Counted from the stretch's first letter, positions 1-8,472 are shown. The stretch: 64,000 bases of DNA from Maribacter orientalis (GCF_900109345.1 NZ_FNZN01000008.1:62001-126000), one strand, 5' to 3'. Made by a program: numbers and translations. The notes: a model not told the origin generated them from the letters alone.

Positions 1-221
1 TCATATCCGATTAAAACCTTTCGTAAGGGATAAGCAATAGAACCTGGTTCAAGACCACCTGTAGAAACTTGGTATAATAAGGGTTGAAAAGTATGGTAAT
101 TATTCTTATCTAAAAGCACGACTTGTACTTCTTTTTTACTTAGTTTTTTGGCTAAGGAAACTCCGCCAAACCCACCACCTATAATAACAATTCTAGGATA
201 GCTCGAAAGTGGTATGTTCAT
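1..221 (-). CDS. Type II NADH:quinone oxidoreductase-like flavoprotein, N-terminal part (truncated by window edge)
   Basis: Only the first 73 codons are inside the window; the gene runs off the left edge. The start codon is the ATG at 221-219. The visible protein opens with a beta strand followed by GGGFGG at residues 15-20, the dinucleotide-binding turn of FAD/NAD(P) oxidoreductases, and then YHTFQPLLYQVSTGGL, a stretch typical of membrane-associated type II NADH dehydrogenases. Such enzymes pass electrons from NADH to menaquinone without pumping protons. A TAnnTTTG box lies 17 bases upstream of the start. The family call rests on the N-terminus alone, so a related FAD-dependent pyridine nucleotide oxidoreductase is possible. 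Confidence 0.75.
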   Translation of the reverse strand, partial: MNIPLSSYPRIVIIGGGFGGVSLAKKLSKKEVQVVLLDKNNYHTFQPLLYQVSTGGLEPGSIAYPLRKVLIGY

Positions 222-238
222 AATGTATTACTTAAATG

Positions 239-246
239 CAAAACTA
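239..246 (-). promoter_or_regulatory. Bacteroidota -7 promoter box for the NADH dehydrogenase gene
   Basis: The minus strand reads TAGTTTTG, an exact match to TAnnTTTG, ending 17 bases before the start codon at 221. The -33 region is only T-rich, which is common for this promoter class. Confidence 0.5.
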
Positions 247-321
247 AACAAATCCACTTCTACTTTAAAATAATATTCTGTTTTTAGTATATTTAAGGTC
301 TAACTACAAACAATTACAAAA

Positions 322-1749
322 ATGCAAAAAACCTTAGTTTTATTGGCGGTACTTAGTACTTCCTTTTTTACAATACAAGCTCAAAAGAGCGAAAAAGAAA
401 TTCTTAAAAATTTAGAGCAAAAAAGTGAAGATTATGGAAATATAGCCCAGAACATATGGGAATTCGCAGAAATGGGCTACCAAGAAGAGCAAAGTTCTGG
501 CTTATTACAAAGGACATTACAAGATGCTGGCTTTACCATTAAAAAAGGAGTTGCGGGCATTCCAACAGCTTTCATTGCAGAATATGGTAGCGGAAGTCCT
601 GTTATAGCTATTATGGGTGAATTTGATGCGCTACCTGGCCTTTCTCAAAAAGCGACAGCTGAAAAAGAATCGGCAGGGAAATCGGCCGGACATGCATGTG
701 GTCACCATCTATTTGGCACAGCATCTACGGCTGCTGCGATTTCAACTAAAGAATGGTTAGAAGCTAATAAATCTAAAGGTACCATTCGTTTTTATGGCAC
801 ACCAGCAGAAGAAGGCGGTTCTGGAAAAGTATATATGGTTCGCGAAGGTCTTTTCAATGATGTTGATATTGCCCTTCACTGGCACCCTGGAGACGAAAAC
901 GAAGCAAATGCAGGTGCAGCATTGGCGAACAAATCTGCTAAATTTAGATTTCATGGCATATCGGCCCATGCGGCGGGTTCTCCTGAAAAAGGCCGTTCTG
1001 CTTTAGATGGCGTGGAAGCTATGGATATGATGGTCAATTTGATGCGCGAGCATATTCCTCAAGAAGCTCGAATACATTATGTGATTACAGATGGCGGTAA
1101 AGCCCCAAATGTGGTTCCTGATTTTGCTGAAGTATATTACTATGCTCGCCATAATAAACGTGATGTTGTTATTGATATTTTCGACCGTATGGTGAAAGCA
1201 GCTGAGGGTGCTGCTTTAGGTACTGGCACGACAATGGATTATGAAATGATTGGTGGTACGCATGAACTATTACCAAACCTTACTTTACAGAAATTGATGC
1301 ACGAGAATCTTTCTGAAGTAGGTGGTATTGAATACACTGCTGAAGAAAAAGTGTTTGCGGATAAAATTGCAATGTCATTAGGAATGGATAAAGCAGATTT
1401 AGATACTGCAAAAAATGTTCAACCTTATAAAACGGAAGCTAGAGCTTATGGCTCTACCGATGTTGGTGACGTTAGTTTCACTGTACCTACAGTTGGTTTT
1501 GGAACTGCAACATGGGTACCTGGAACCCCTGCACATAGCTGGCAAGCAGTTGCTGCCGGTGGAACATCTATTGGTAGAAAAGGAATGATGGTTGCAGCAA
1601 AAACGTTGACCAAAACAGCTATTGACCTGTTCAAGGATAAAAAATTGATAGAAATGGCAAAGGCTGAATTCCTAGAGCAAAGAGGTGCTGATTTTAAATA
1701 CATACCTCTTTTAGGTGATAGAGCACCTGCATTAGATTATAGAAATTAG
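322..1749 (+). CDS. Exported M20-family amidohydrolase (AbgB-like)
   Basis: The 475-residue protein begins with a Sec signal peptide (about residues 1-20, ending near IQAQ) and so probably acts in the periplasm. It carries the M20 metal site: GEFDALPG near residue 101, HACGHH at 124-129, the catalytic pair in GTPAEEGGSG, HWHPGD, and a late TPAHSW histidine. A lid/dimerisation domain sits between the two halves of the metal site. Length and motifs fit the M20D subfamily that includes the p-aminobenzoyl-glutamate hydrolase subunit AbgB, which cleaves amide bonds of acylated amino acids. Its substrate here is unknown. It stands alone and ends in a strong terminator. Confidence 0.88.
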   Translation: MQKTLVLLAVLSTSFFTIQAQKSEKEILKNLEQKSEDYGNIAQNIWEFAEMGYQEEQSSGLLQRTLQDAGFTIKKGVAGIPTAFIAEYGSGSPVIAIMGEFDALPGLSQKATAEKESAGKSAGHACGHHLFGTASTAAAISTKEWLEANKSKGTIRFYGTPAEEGGSGKVYMVREGLFNDVDIALHWHPGDENEANAGAALANKSAKFRFHGISAHAAGSPEKGRSALDGVEAMDMMVNLMREHIPQEARIHYVITDGGKAPNVVPDFAEVYYYARHNKRDVVIDIFDRMVKAAEGAALGTGTTMDYEMIGGTHELLPNLTLQKLMHENLSEVGGIEYTAEEKVFADKIAMSLGMDKADLDTAKNVQPYKTEARAYGSTDVGDVSFTVPTVGFGTATWVPGTPAHSWQAVAAGGTSIGRKGMMVAAKTLTKTAIDLFKDKKLIEMAKAEFLEQRGADFKYIPLLGDRAPALDYRN

Positions 1750-1770
1750 AATTCAATAAGTATAGTTAAA

Positions 1771-1807
1771 AAAAAAGTGCCAAGGTTTCCTTGAGCACTT
1801 TTTTTAT
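1771..1807 (+). terminator. Rho-independent terminator after the M20 amidohydrolase
   Basis: AAAGTGC-CAAGG (1774-1785) pairs with CCTTG-A-GCACTTT (1789-1801), with one bulged A and a 3-base loop, followed by a T-run. It lies 24 bases after the stop codon. Confidence 0.85.
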
Positions 1808-1876
1808 TTATTTAAAGATTTATTGTAACAAATAAACCTTTTATATGACTAATCACATAAGATCAACCAACCAACA

Positions 1877-2371
1877 GTGAACAAAGAACTTGAACACAAA
1901 TTTGTGACCGAGCTACAGAACAATCAAAATATTGTTCATAAAGTGTGTACGCTATATACAAACGACCGCGACTCTCACAACGATTTGTTTCAAGAAATTA
2001 CTATCCAATTATGGAAAGCATACCCCAAATTTAGAGGTGATGCAAAATTTAGTACGTGGATGTATCGGGTAGCTTTAAATACAGCAATTACCTTGTATCG
2101 CAAGCACAAGAGAAGGATTGACACCGCTGATTATGAATCAATTATTTTTAAGATAAAAGCGGATGAATATGATGAAACAGAAGAAGTACAATTAAAATTG
2201 ATGTATAAGGCAGTAAAACAATTAGGTGATATCGATAAAGCCTTGGTCTTTTTATATCTAGAGGATAAAAACTATACCGAAATTTCAGAAACTTTGGGTA
2301 TAACAGAAGTAAATGCAAGAGTGAAAATGAACCGTATTAAAACAAAATTAAGAACCATTTTGAATCCATAA
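1877..2371 (+). CDS. ECF-type sigma-70 family RNA polymerase sigma factor
   Basis: This is a 164-residue sigma factor with only regions 2 and 4. Region 2 (about residues 25-80) has FQEITIQLWKAYPKF and FSTWMYRVALN, the -10 recognition and melting helices. Region 4 (about 110-160) has a helix-turn-helix around LEDKNYTEISETLGIT. The start is GTG at 1877; no in-frame ATG exists nearby. An 11-codon out-of-frame ATG mini-ORF (1845-1880) ends in a TGA that overlaps this GTG as GTGA, so translational coupling is conceivable. The next gene follows after 4 bases and encodes a small membrane protein, which suggests a sigma/partner pair. Confidence 0.9.
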   Translation: MNKELEHKFVTELQNNQNIVHKVCTLYTNDRDSHNDLFQEITIQLWKAYPKFRGDAKFSTWMYRVALNTAITLYRKHKRRIDTADYESIIFKIKADEYDETEEVQLKLMYKAVKQLGDIDKALVFLYLEDKNYTEISETLGITEVNARVKMNRIKTKLRTILNP

Positions 2372-2375
2372 GCGT

Positions 2376-3026
2376 ATGACGGATGAACTGGAATTATTAA
2401 AGAGAGACTGGCAGAAGAAGGAGTTTGATATTCCTAAATTGAGCTATGAGGATATTCATAAAATGATATGGAAGAAATCTTCTTCTATTGTGAAATGGAT
2501 TCTAATCATAAGTATCTTAGAATTTACACTACCACATTTATTATACCTATTACCTTCGATGCAAGAGGGTATGGAGGTTTACAAAAAGATTGGAGTTTCC
2601 AAATACCTCTTTATTCTTTCTATTTTAACGTATTCTGTTGCATTTTACTTTATTTTTCAGTTTTATCAAAGATTTAAAGAAATTTCAGTACTCGATAATT
2701 CTAAAAATCTAATGCGTAAAATTATTAAAACACGAAGAACAGTTAAACACTATGTTATTTTTTCATTATCGATGATTATGGTAACTATAATCATAATGAT
2801 TATAGGTGTTTATTTGAGTGACAATATTACCCTAGCTTTTCCTGAATTAAAAGAAGGGCTCAAAAACATATCCCAAGATAAATTAAAGATAACTGTAATG
2901 CTCTCAATAGGTATTTTTGGAATAATACTAACCTTATTCATGGGAGGTATTTACTTCCTTTTATACGGTCTTTTACTAAGAAAATTAAAGAAGAATTATA
3001 GTGAGCTAAGACAATTGGAATTTTAA
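2376..3026 (+). CDS. Four-helix membrane protein, possible partner of the adjacent sigma factor
   Basis: The 216-residue protein has about 40 polar N-terminal residues and then four hydrophobic segments at roughly 38-60, 76-96, 125-148 and 171-200. I do not recognise a named family. Its place 4 bases behind an ECF sigma gene and its cytosolic-looking N-terminus fit a membrane anti-sigma or regulator, but no zinc-binding anti-sigma motif is visible. That role is inferred from context only. Its stop codon shares bases with the stop of the convergent acyltransferase gene (TTAA at 3023-3026). Confidence 0.6.
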   Translation: MTDELELLKRDWQKKEFDIPKLSYEDIHKMIWKKSSSIVKWILIISILEFTLPHLLYLLPSMQEGMEVYKKIGVSKYLFILSILTYSVAFYFIFQFYQRFKEISVLDNSKNLMRKIIKTRRTVKHYVIFSLSMIMVTIIIMIIGVYLSDNITLAFPELKEGLKNISQDKLKITVMLSIGIFGIILTLFMGGIYFLLYGLLLRKLKKNYSELRQLEF

Positions 3027-3829
3027 GACTTTTTCCATTTACGTTTCTTATTCTCTTCTTCGTATGCCAATAAGTCTTGCTTAGAAATCACCTTTAAAAA
3101 AGATGGGTGCTGTTCAATAGCATACTCTAATTTTTCTATAATTGATTCCGAAGATTCATTATCATAATCTATATGCAAAGGTTCTTTAATAACCATTGAT
3201 TGAAGTATCCCTTTTTTCTTGATACGAAGGCCTTTCTTATCAAAAGAACGCCGAAAACCATCAATTACTACAGGTACAACTACAGGTTTATATTTTTTAA
3301 TGATATGCGCTGTTCCTTTTCGTAAAGGTTTCCAAGGTGTTGTAGTGCCTTGAGGAAAAGTAATTACCCAACCATCATTCAAAGCTTTACCGATGCTAGA
3401 AATATCGCTCATTTTAACCTGTCTTTTCACATCTTGTCCTTCTGACCGCCAAGTTCGTTCAACACTAACCGAACCTGCATACGCCATAATTTTGGTCAAA
3501 AGACTTTTCTTCATGGTTTCGGCAGCGGCCACATAGTACATATTCAATTTTGGCTGCCAGATGTATCCTAAGTTTTTGATAGAATCTTCACGACCGCTTA
3601 AACTTGCATTAAACACATGAAACATTGCCACCACATCCGCAAAATATGTTTGGTGGTTGCTAACGAATAGTACATTTCTATCTGGTAAGTTTCTAATAAT
3701 TTCTGACCCTTCTATCTCTAAAGTGTTGAAACGTTTATAGCGCTGATGTGATAACACCGCTAGAATACGAATTAGCCATTTTTTTATAAATAAATTATGC
3801 CCGAAAGGGTTTGTCTTAAATAATCCCAT
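3023..3829 (-). CDS. PlsC-like lysophospholipid acyltransferase
   Basis: This 268-residue protein resembles 1-acyl-glycerol-3-phosphate acyltransferases of phospholipid synthesis. Block I reads SNHQTYFAD near residue 57; the histidine-aspartate spacing is H-x5-D rather than the textbook H-x4-D. A second block, FPQGTT around residue 159, stands for the usual FPEGT/R motif. There is no obvious long membrane helix, so peripheral membrane binding is likely. It starts 26 bases downstream of the Nudix gene on the same strand, probably as one transcript. It could also be a glycolipid or ornithine-lipid acyltransferase. Confidence 0.78.
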   Translation of the reverse strand: MGLFKTNPFGHNLFIKKWLIRILAVLSHQRYKRFNTLEIEGSEIIRNLPDRNVLFVSNHQTYFADVVAMFHVFNASLSGREDSIKNLGYIWQPKLNMYYVAAAETMKKSLLTKIMAYAGSVSVERTWRSEGQDVKRQVKMSDISSIGKALNDGWVITFPQGTTTPWKPLRKGTAHIIKKYKPVVVPVVIDGFRRSFDKKGLRIKKKGILQSMVIKEPLHIDYDNESSESIIEKLEYAIEQHPSFLKVISKQDLLAYEEENKKRKWKKS

Positions 3830-3855
3830 AGAATGCTAAAATAAATAAATATGCC

Positions 3856-4497
3856 TTATAACACCTGCTTTAATAACTCTTTAATCTCGTTTAACATCAT
3901 TGCGGTGGCTCCCCAAACAATATAACCGTTTAATTTAAAGGCAGGTACTTCAATATCGACGGCATATGAGGTAGATAATTTTTTTGTTACGATTTTATTT
4001 TCGTCTAAAAAATCAAATAAGGGTACCTCTAAAATCAATTCAACCTCATTATCCTGCTTAACAAATGGTTTTGGATTTTTATACAAGCCAATAAAAGGCT
4101 GCACTATAAAATTACTAGGTGGAATAAAAATTTCTGATATCTCTTTAATCACCGTTACATCAGTTGGCTTCACTCCTACTTCTTCATGCGTTTCTCGCAA
4201 CGCAGTAGATAAAAGTCCGTCATCATATTTTTCAGCTTTACCACCAGGAAACCCTACTTGATTAGAATGAACTCCTTTATAGGTTTTACGAAGAATTAGC
4301 AATAAATTAGTGTTTTGACTAATTGTAGGATAAAACAATGCCATAACAGCTGCCTTTCTCGGGTTTCTAATTTTTAGATTTATTTCTCTAAATTCTTCGA
4401 ATCGACCTTCTGGTGCCATTTTATATTGCGAAGCCTCCCCCGGAAGCGGTAGATCTTTTATTTTTGATATCCGTTGTTCAAAAAAATTGAAATCCAT
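3856..4497 (-). CDS. Nudix hydrolase, CoA pyrophosphatase type
   Basis: The 213-residue protein has a complete Nudix box, GGKAEKYDDG...RETHEEVG, at about residues 88-111, with the RExxEExG core that binds the divalent metals. The N-terminal region, with a run of conserved PRKAAVMALF-type sequence before the box, resembles CoA diphosphatases, which cut CoA to 4'-phosphopantetheine and 3',5'-ADP. The start ATG (4497-4495) overlaps, on the opposite strand, the start ATG of the cyclophilin gene. A homologous N-terminus beginning MDF is common in related flavobacterial proteins, supporting this start. It is followed by the acyltransferase gene. Confidence 0.85.
   Translation of the reverse strand: MDFNFFEQRISKIKDLPLPGEASQYKMAPEGRFEEFREINLKIRNPRKAAVMALFYPTISQNTNLLLILRKTYKGVHSNQVGFPGGKAEKYDDGLLSTALRETHEEVGVKPTDVTVIKEISEIFIPPSNFIVQPFIGLYKNPKPFVKQDNEVELILEVPLFDFLDENKIVTKKLSTSYAVDIEVPAFKLNGYIVWGATAMMLNEIKELLKQVL
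4459..4466 (+). promoter_or_regulatory. Probable -7 promoter box for the cyclophilin gene, inside the Nudix gene
   Basis: TATTTTTG matches TAnnTTTG exactly and ends 29 bases before the cyclophilin start at 4496. It lies inside the opposite-strand Nudix coding region, as the two genes leave no intergenic space. Confidence 0.4.
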
Positions 4498-5218
4498 GAA
4501 TTCACTTAAATTCTATTTGTATTTTATTATTACGTTTATACTTCTTAGTGTAGGTTGCAAAGATACTTCTAACAAATCTGAAAGTACAATATCTGTGCCA
4601 ACGGCAACTATAGATTCGACACAAACTGAAGCAAACACAACATTGCAACAAGAGGAAGTAGAAAAATTTCAACTTACCGAGGATAATGCCATAGACTTCT
4701 TTTTCAATTATGAGAAAACCTTAAAATCGAATAAGGTAAAAATCACTACAAATTTAGGAAGCTTTACCGTAGAATTATATGACAATGTACCATATCACCG
4801 TGCAAATTTCATTTACCTAACCCGAAAAGGCTATTTTGATTTCACTCAATTTCATAGGGTTGTTAAGAATTTCATTATTCAAGGAGGAAATTCAGATGAT
4901 CGAAAAACCGGAAAGAAAAGAACTGATATCGGTAGATACCTACTGCCACCTGATACCAGAAAAGGACATAAACACGACCGAGGAACTATTTCAATGCCAA
5001 GTAGTGAAATGGATAACCCGCATATGCTAGCATCACCCTTTGAGTTTTTTATAGTAGTTACAGATCCGGGTTCTTATCACCTAGACGATGAGTATACGCC
5101 CTTCGGTAGGGTCATTGAAGGAATGGACGTGGTTGACAAAATAAACAATCAGCCTGTTGGTGAAGGCGATTGGCCCATGCAGAATATTTATATTGAAAAG
5201 GCAGAAGTTGTTGAGTAG
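4496..5218 (+). CDS. Cyclophilin-type peptidyl-prolyl isomerase, lipoprotein
   Basis: The protein (240 residues from the ATG at 4496) has a lipoprotein signal ending in LLSVGC, so it is probably anchored to a membrane on the periplasmic side. A Thr/Ser/Glu-rich linker of about 50 residues leads to a cyclophilin domain from about residue 75 to the end. The active-site arginine lies in FHRVVKNFIIQGG, and GTISMPSSE and FFIVVTD follow. It would catalyse proline cis-trans isomerisation during folding of exported proteins. A TTG nine bases upstream is in frame, but ATG 4496 gives the shorter, standard signal peptide. The start shares the CATG at 4495-4498 with the Nudix start. Confidence 0.88.
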   Translation: MNSLKFYLYFIITFILLSVGCKDTSNKSESTISVPTATIDSTQTEANTTLQQEEVEKFQLTEDNAIDFFFNYEKTLKSNKVKITTNLGSFTVELYDNVPYHRANFIYLTRKGYFDFTQFHRVVKNFIIQGGNSDDRKTGKKRTDIGRYLLPPDTRKGHKHDRGTISMPSSEMDNPHMLASPFEFFIVVTDPGSYHLDDEYTPFGRVIEGMDVVDKINNQPVGEGDWPMQNIYIEKAEVVE

Positions 5219-5263
5219 TAGATGTTGGTAAAATGATTTTTTATAAGATTAGCCGTATTCTAA

Positions 5264-5875
5264 TTAATTGTTATCGCGATATATATTTGGTAATGAGATC
5301 TTAAACCGAACAGCCAAGACCCTCATAATAATTATGGTTAGAATCGCCAAGGAATAAGGTATGGTATTATCAATAGGAAATTGAATAAGAAGAAAATAAA
5401 CTAATCCGCCTAAAATACATACCGTAGCATAAATTTCCTTTCTAAAAATTACTGGTATTTCATTGCATAATATATCTCGTATTACTCCACCAAAACACGC
5501 TGTTATGGTACCTAAGGCTATGCACATAACTGGTGATAAATCTGCAGCCAACCCTTTTTCAATACCCACCATGGTATAAAGACCAATACCAATGGTATCG
5601 AATAGAAATAGCGATTTTCTAACGTATTTTAATTGTTTTACAAATACTATTGCCAGTAAAACGGTAATGACTATTATAAGTAGGTGCATTGGTGTATTTA
5701 ACCATCCTACGGGTCTAATACCTATTAATAAATCACGCAAAGTACCGCCACCAACAGCAGTAACAAAAGCTATTATCAGTACGCCGAAGACGTCTAACTT
5801 TTTATCCATAGCTACCAAAACACCTGATATAGCAAATGCAATGGTTCCTAATATATCAATGATAAAATAAAACAT
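5264..5875 (-). CDS. TRIC/UPF0126-family membrane protein (YicG-like)
   Basis: The roughly 203-residue protein is almost entirely hydrophobic, with about seven helices and two related halves. Each half carries a glycine-rich signature, GGGTLRDLL in the first and GGVIRDILCNEIP in the second, typical of the UPF0126 family related to trimeric intracellular cation channels. Transport of small ions or amino acids is the usual inference; the substrate is unknown. Start could be this ATG (5875) or a GTG one codon upstream at 5878. It directly follows the RDD gene and is probably cotranscribed with it. Confidence 0.85.
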   Translation of the reverse strand: MFYFIIDILGTIAFAISGVLVAMDKKLDVFGVLIIAFVTAVGGGTLRDLLIGIRPVGWLNTPMHLLIIVITVLLAIVFVKQLKYVRKSLFLFDTIGIGLYTMVGIEKGLAADLSPVMCIALGTITACFGGVIRDILCNEIPVIFRKEIYATVCILGGLVYFLLIQFPIDNTIPYSLAILTIIIMRVLAVRFKISLPNIYRDNN

Positions 5876-5878
5876 CAC

Positions 5879-6595
5879 TTATAACTTTTGGGTAAAGTAA
5901 TTATAGTCTTTAATAACGATATCAACAAAATCAATAGGTTTTAAATCTGAAGATATTTCTAGGACCTTTTTAATTCTGTCGCTAAGCGAAAGTATAACAT
6001 TATGATTACCGTTTCTTTTGGCACTATCATAAAGTTCTTTAATAGTTTGCATTTCTCCGTCTTTAAAGATGGTAACATGAGAAAATGTTGGTATATAATC
6101 TGAAGGTAATTCTCTAAGTAACGTATCTTTTAAAAAGACCCGTTTTTTTTCGCTTATTACGGTCGTACCTGCTGCTATATCGCCAACCCTTTGTCCCTTA
6201 CCACGAATAAGAATGGTTAACACGGCTATACCACCAGAGCTTATTGACACATCTATAATCCGAAGAATCCACCTCACAAAATAATTAGCAAAACTAGGCT
6301 TAGTGCCATCTAGTTTAACAACTCTGATCTTCATAAAACTCTTACCAATGGTTTTACCATCCATAAAAGTTTCAAATAACAAATAATATAAAAATGCTGG
6401 AAGGCCTAAAAGCATATAAACTGCCCATTTATCACCTAAATCAATATCAATTACGGAAAGAAACCATAACATTAAAATATAGTAAATTATAATAATGAGC
6501 GAATCTATAATAAAGGCCAATATACGATCTCCTAAATGAGCGGTATTTTGATCAATACTTATATTTTGCGCGGTTTCTATTTGAAATTGTTCCAT
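5879..6595 (-). CDS. RDD-family membrane protein
   Basis: This 238-residue protein has an RDD domain in the first two thirds. GDRILAFIIDSLI gives the Arg-Asp signature in helix 1, followed by the DGKTIGKSFMKIRVV and FVRWILRIID segments; there are about three membrane helices. The C-terminal 90 residues are soluble and cytosolic-looking. RDD proteins are poorly understood membrane proteins, some linked to ion exchange. The gene diverges from the SpoIIM-MoxR-DUF58 operon with only 32 bases between starts, an arrangement that recurs around MoxR clusters, so it may belong to the same functional set. Confidence 0.85.
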   Translation of the reverse strand: MEQFQIETAQNISIDQNTAHLGDRILAFIIDSLIIIIYYILMLWFLSVIDIDLGDKWAVYMLLGLPAFLYYLLFETFMDGKTIGKSFMKIRVVKLDGTKPSFANYFVRWILRIIDVSISSGGIAVLTILIRGKGQRVGDIAAGTTVISEKKRVFLKDTLLRELPSDYIPTFSHVTIFKDGEMQTIKELYDSAKRNGNHNVILSLSDRIKKVLEISSDLKPIDFVDIVIKDYNYFTQKL

Positions 6596-6602
6596 AGTTT
6601 TG
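6595..6602 (+). promoter_or_regulatory. Possible -7 promoter box for the SpoIIM-MoxR-DUF58 operon
   Basis: TAGTTTTG is an exact TAnnTTTG match and ends 25 bases before the SpoIIM-like start. It overlaps the last base of the opposite-strand RDD start codon. A TTG lies 26 bases upstream, wider than usual spacing. Confidence 0.4.
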
Positions 6603-6627
6603 TTTCTTTGAGATAAACCCTAAGCTT

Positions 6628-7596
6628 ATGCGCGAGGCTGCTTTTGTGAAGCAAAATAAAGATAAATGGTCTACTTTTGAAAGCGCTCTGGATAACAAAA
6701 CGAATATTGCTCCAAATGTTTTGTCTGATTTGTATGTTGAAATCACAGATCATTTAAGTTATGCTAAAACGTTTTACCCTAAAAGCAATACTGAATTTTA
6801 TTTAAATTCAATTGCCTCACAAGCACACCAAAAAATTTACACGTCTAAAAAAGAGCCTAAAAACAGAATTCTACGCTTTTGGAAAACTGAATTTCCAACC
6901 ATGTTTGCACAACATCATAGAGAATTACTAATTGCTTTTTTAGTATTTTCATTTTTCACCTTTGTAGGTGCCTTTTCTGCGGCTAATGAAGGTGATTTTG
7001 TACGTTCTATTTTAGGAGATGGTTATGTTAATATGACATTGAACAACATAGAAAAGGGAGACCCAATGGCCGTTTACAAACAAATGGGTAAGTTTAATAT
7101 GTTTTTGGGAATCACCATTAATAATATTAGGGTAGCACTAATGGCCTTTGCTTTTGGAATTATGTTAGGAATTGGAACGCTAATGGTTATGCTACAAAAC
7201 GGAATAATGTTAGGTAGTTTTCAATACTTCTTTTATGAAAAGGGACTTTTATGGGAATCTGTTCGAACTATATGGATTCATGGAACTATAGAAATTTCGG
7301 TAATTATTATCGCTGGTTGTGCTGGATTAGTTATGGCCAACGGCATGCTTTTTCCTGGCACATTTACCAGACTAGAATCTTTTAAAAGAGGGGTTAAAAA
7401 CGGATTAAAAATTATGGTAAGTACCATTCCCTTTTTCGTTATTGCAGGTTTTTTAGAGGGTTTTGTTACCCGCCATACGGAAATGCCAGACTGGCTTGCA
7501 ATTTTAATCATATTAGGATCTTTAGTACTAATTCTTTTTTATTACGTTATATATCCATATCAACTAAACAGGAAAATCAAATTACATGAAAGCTGA
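6628..7596 (+). CDS. SpoIIM-like (DUF95) integral membrane protein
   Basis: The protein (322 residues) has an N-terminal cytosolic region (MREAAFVKQNKDKW, a typical start for this family) and then about five to six membrane helices from residue 100 onward. The family is named after stage II sporulation protein M, but in non-sporulating bacteria it is found next to RDD, MoxR and DUF58 genes. A role in membrane organisation or in assembling a complex matured by the MoxR ATPase is inferred. It is the first gene of a six-gene operon and overlaps the next gene by 11 bases. Confidence 0.85.
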   Translation: MREAAFVKQNKDKWSTFESALDNKTNIAPNVLSDLYVEITDHLSYAKTFYPKSNTEFYLNSIASQAHQKIYTSKKEPKNRILRFWKTEFPTMFAQHHRELLIAFLVFSFFTFVGAFSAANEGDFVRSILGDGYVNMTLNNIEKGDPMAVYKQMGKFNMFLGITINNIRVALMAFAFGIMLGIGTLMVMLQNGIMLGSFQYFFYEKGLLWESVRTIWIHGTIEISVIIIAGCAGLVMANGMLFPGTFTRLESFKRGVKNGLKIMVSTIPFFVIAGFLEGFVTRHTEMPDWLAILIILGSLVLILFYYVIYPYQLNRKIKLHES

Positions 7597-8470
7597 TTAT
7601 ATAGAATTTAAGAAACAACGAGAATTAGGTGATATTCTTACAGATACATTTGCATTTTTAAGAAGCGAATTCAAACCTTTTTTTACAACGTTTTTTAAGA
7701 TTGTAGGCCCCTACTTATTAGCCATGATTTTGGCATTGGTATTTTACATGTTCTATGCGGGTAATTCCTTTAGTTTAATATTTACCGGCGTTGGCTCTGA
7801 ACTAAATAACATAGCCTTAATTTTCGTTATTGCTCTTGTGTATATGATTTCTATTGTTTCAGTTTACACCATTTCGCAATCTACGGTACTGCATTATATT
7901 AAATCATATGCCAACGGTAAAGGAACCCCCGATTTTGAAACCATAAAAAAGGAAGTTTATGCTAGCTTTTGGAGTTTCATAGGCCTTGGAATTTTGGTAG
8001 GCCTATCTATTTTTTTTGGCTTGATGATTTGTATCATACCCGGTATTTATCTTTATGTCCCATTAATGTTAGCCTTTAGTGTTTTAGTATTTAATAAAAT
8101 GGGGGCTTCAGATGCCTATGGGTATAGTTTTAAATTGGTAAAAGATGAATGGTGGATAACCTTTGCTACTTTTTTTGTTATTGGCATCATCGTGGTAGTA
8201 GCATCTTGGGCATTCTCCTTACCCTTAGCGATTTATCAATGGGCGAAAATGGGAATTTTATCTGGTGAAATGGATGCAGAAAGTATGATGAATATTTTTG
8301 AAGACCCTATATACATATTACTTAACGTAGTGGGTACGATAGGTCAGTTCTTACTAAATCTTATCAGCGTAATTGCAGGTGTTTTTATCTATTTTAACTT
8401 AAACGAGAAGAAGAATTTCACTGGAACTTACGAACGCATTGAAAATTTAGGTCAATCTCGAGATATTTAA
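7586..8470 (+). CDS. Multi-pass membrane protein of the MoxR/DUF58 operon
   Basis: This is a 294-residue protein with about six hydrophobic segments and a short cytosolic N-terminus (QRELGDILTDTFAFLR). A central segment, CIIPGIYLYVPLMLAFSVLV, resembles the glycine/proline-rich helices of DUF975-type or glycerophosphodiester phosphodiesterase membrane-domain proteins. I cannot assign a biochemical function. It overlaps the SpoIIM-like gene by 11 bases and precedes the DUF4129 gene by 2 bases, so its product is likely made with theirs in a fixed ratio. Confidence 0.7.
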   Translation: MKADYIEFKKQRELGDILTDTFAFLRSEFKPFFTTFFKIVGPYLLAMILALVFYMFYAGNSFSLIFTGVGSELNNIALIFVIALVYMISIVSVYTISQSTVLHYIKSYANGKGTPDFETIKKEVYASFWSFIGLGILVGLSIFFGLMICIIPGIYLYVPLMLAFSVLVFNKMGASDAYGYSFKLVKDEWWITFATFFVIGIIVVVASWAFSLPLAIYQWAKMGILSGEMDAESMMNIFEDPIYILLNVVGTIGQFLLNLISVIAGVFIYFNLNEKKNFTGTYERIENLGQSRDI

Positions 8471-8472
8471 GA

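Noticed and set aside
4487-4495. TTG start giving three extra residues for the cyclophilin
   Set aside because: The ATG at 4496 gives a standard lipoprotein signal.
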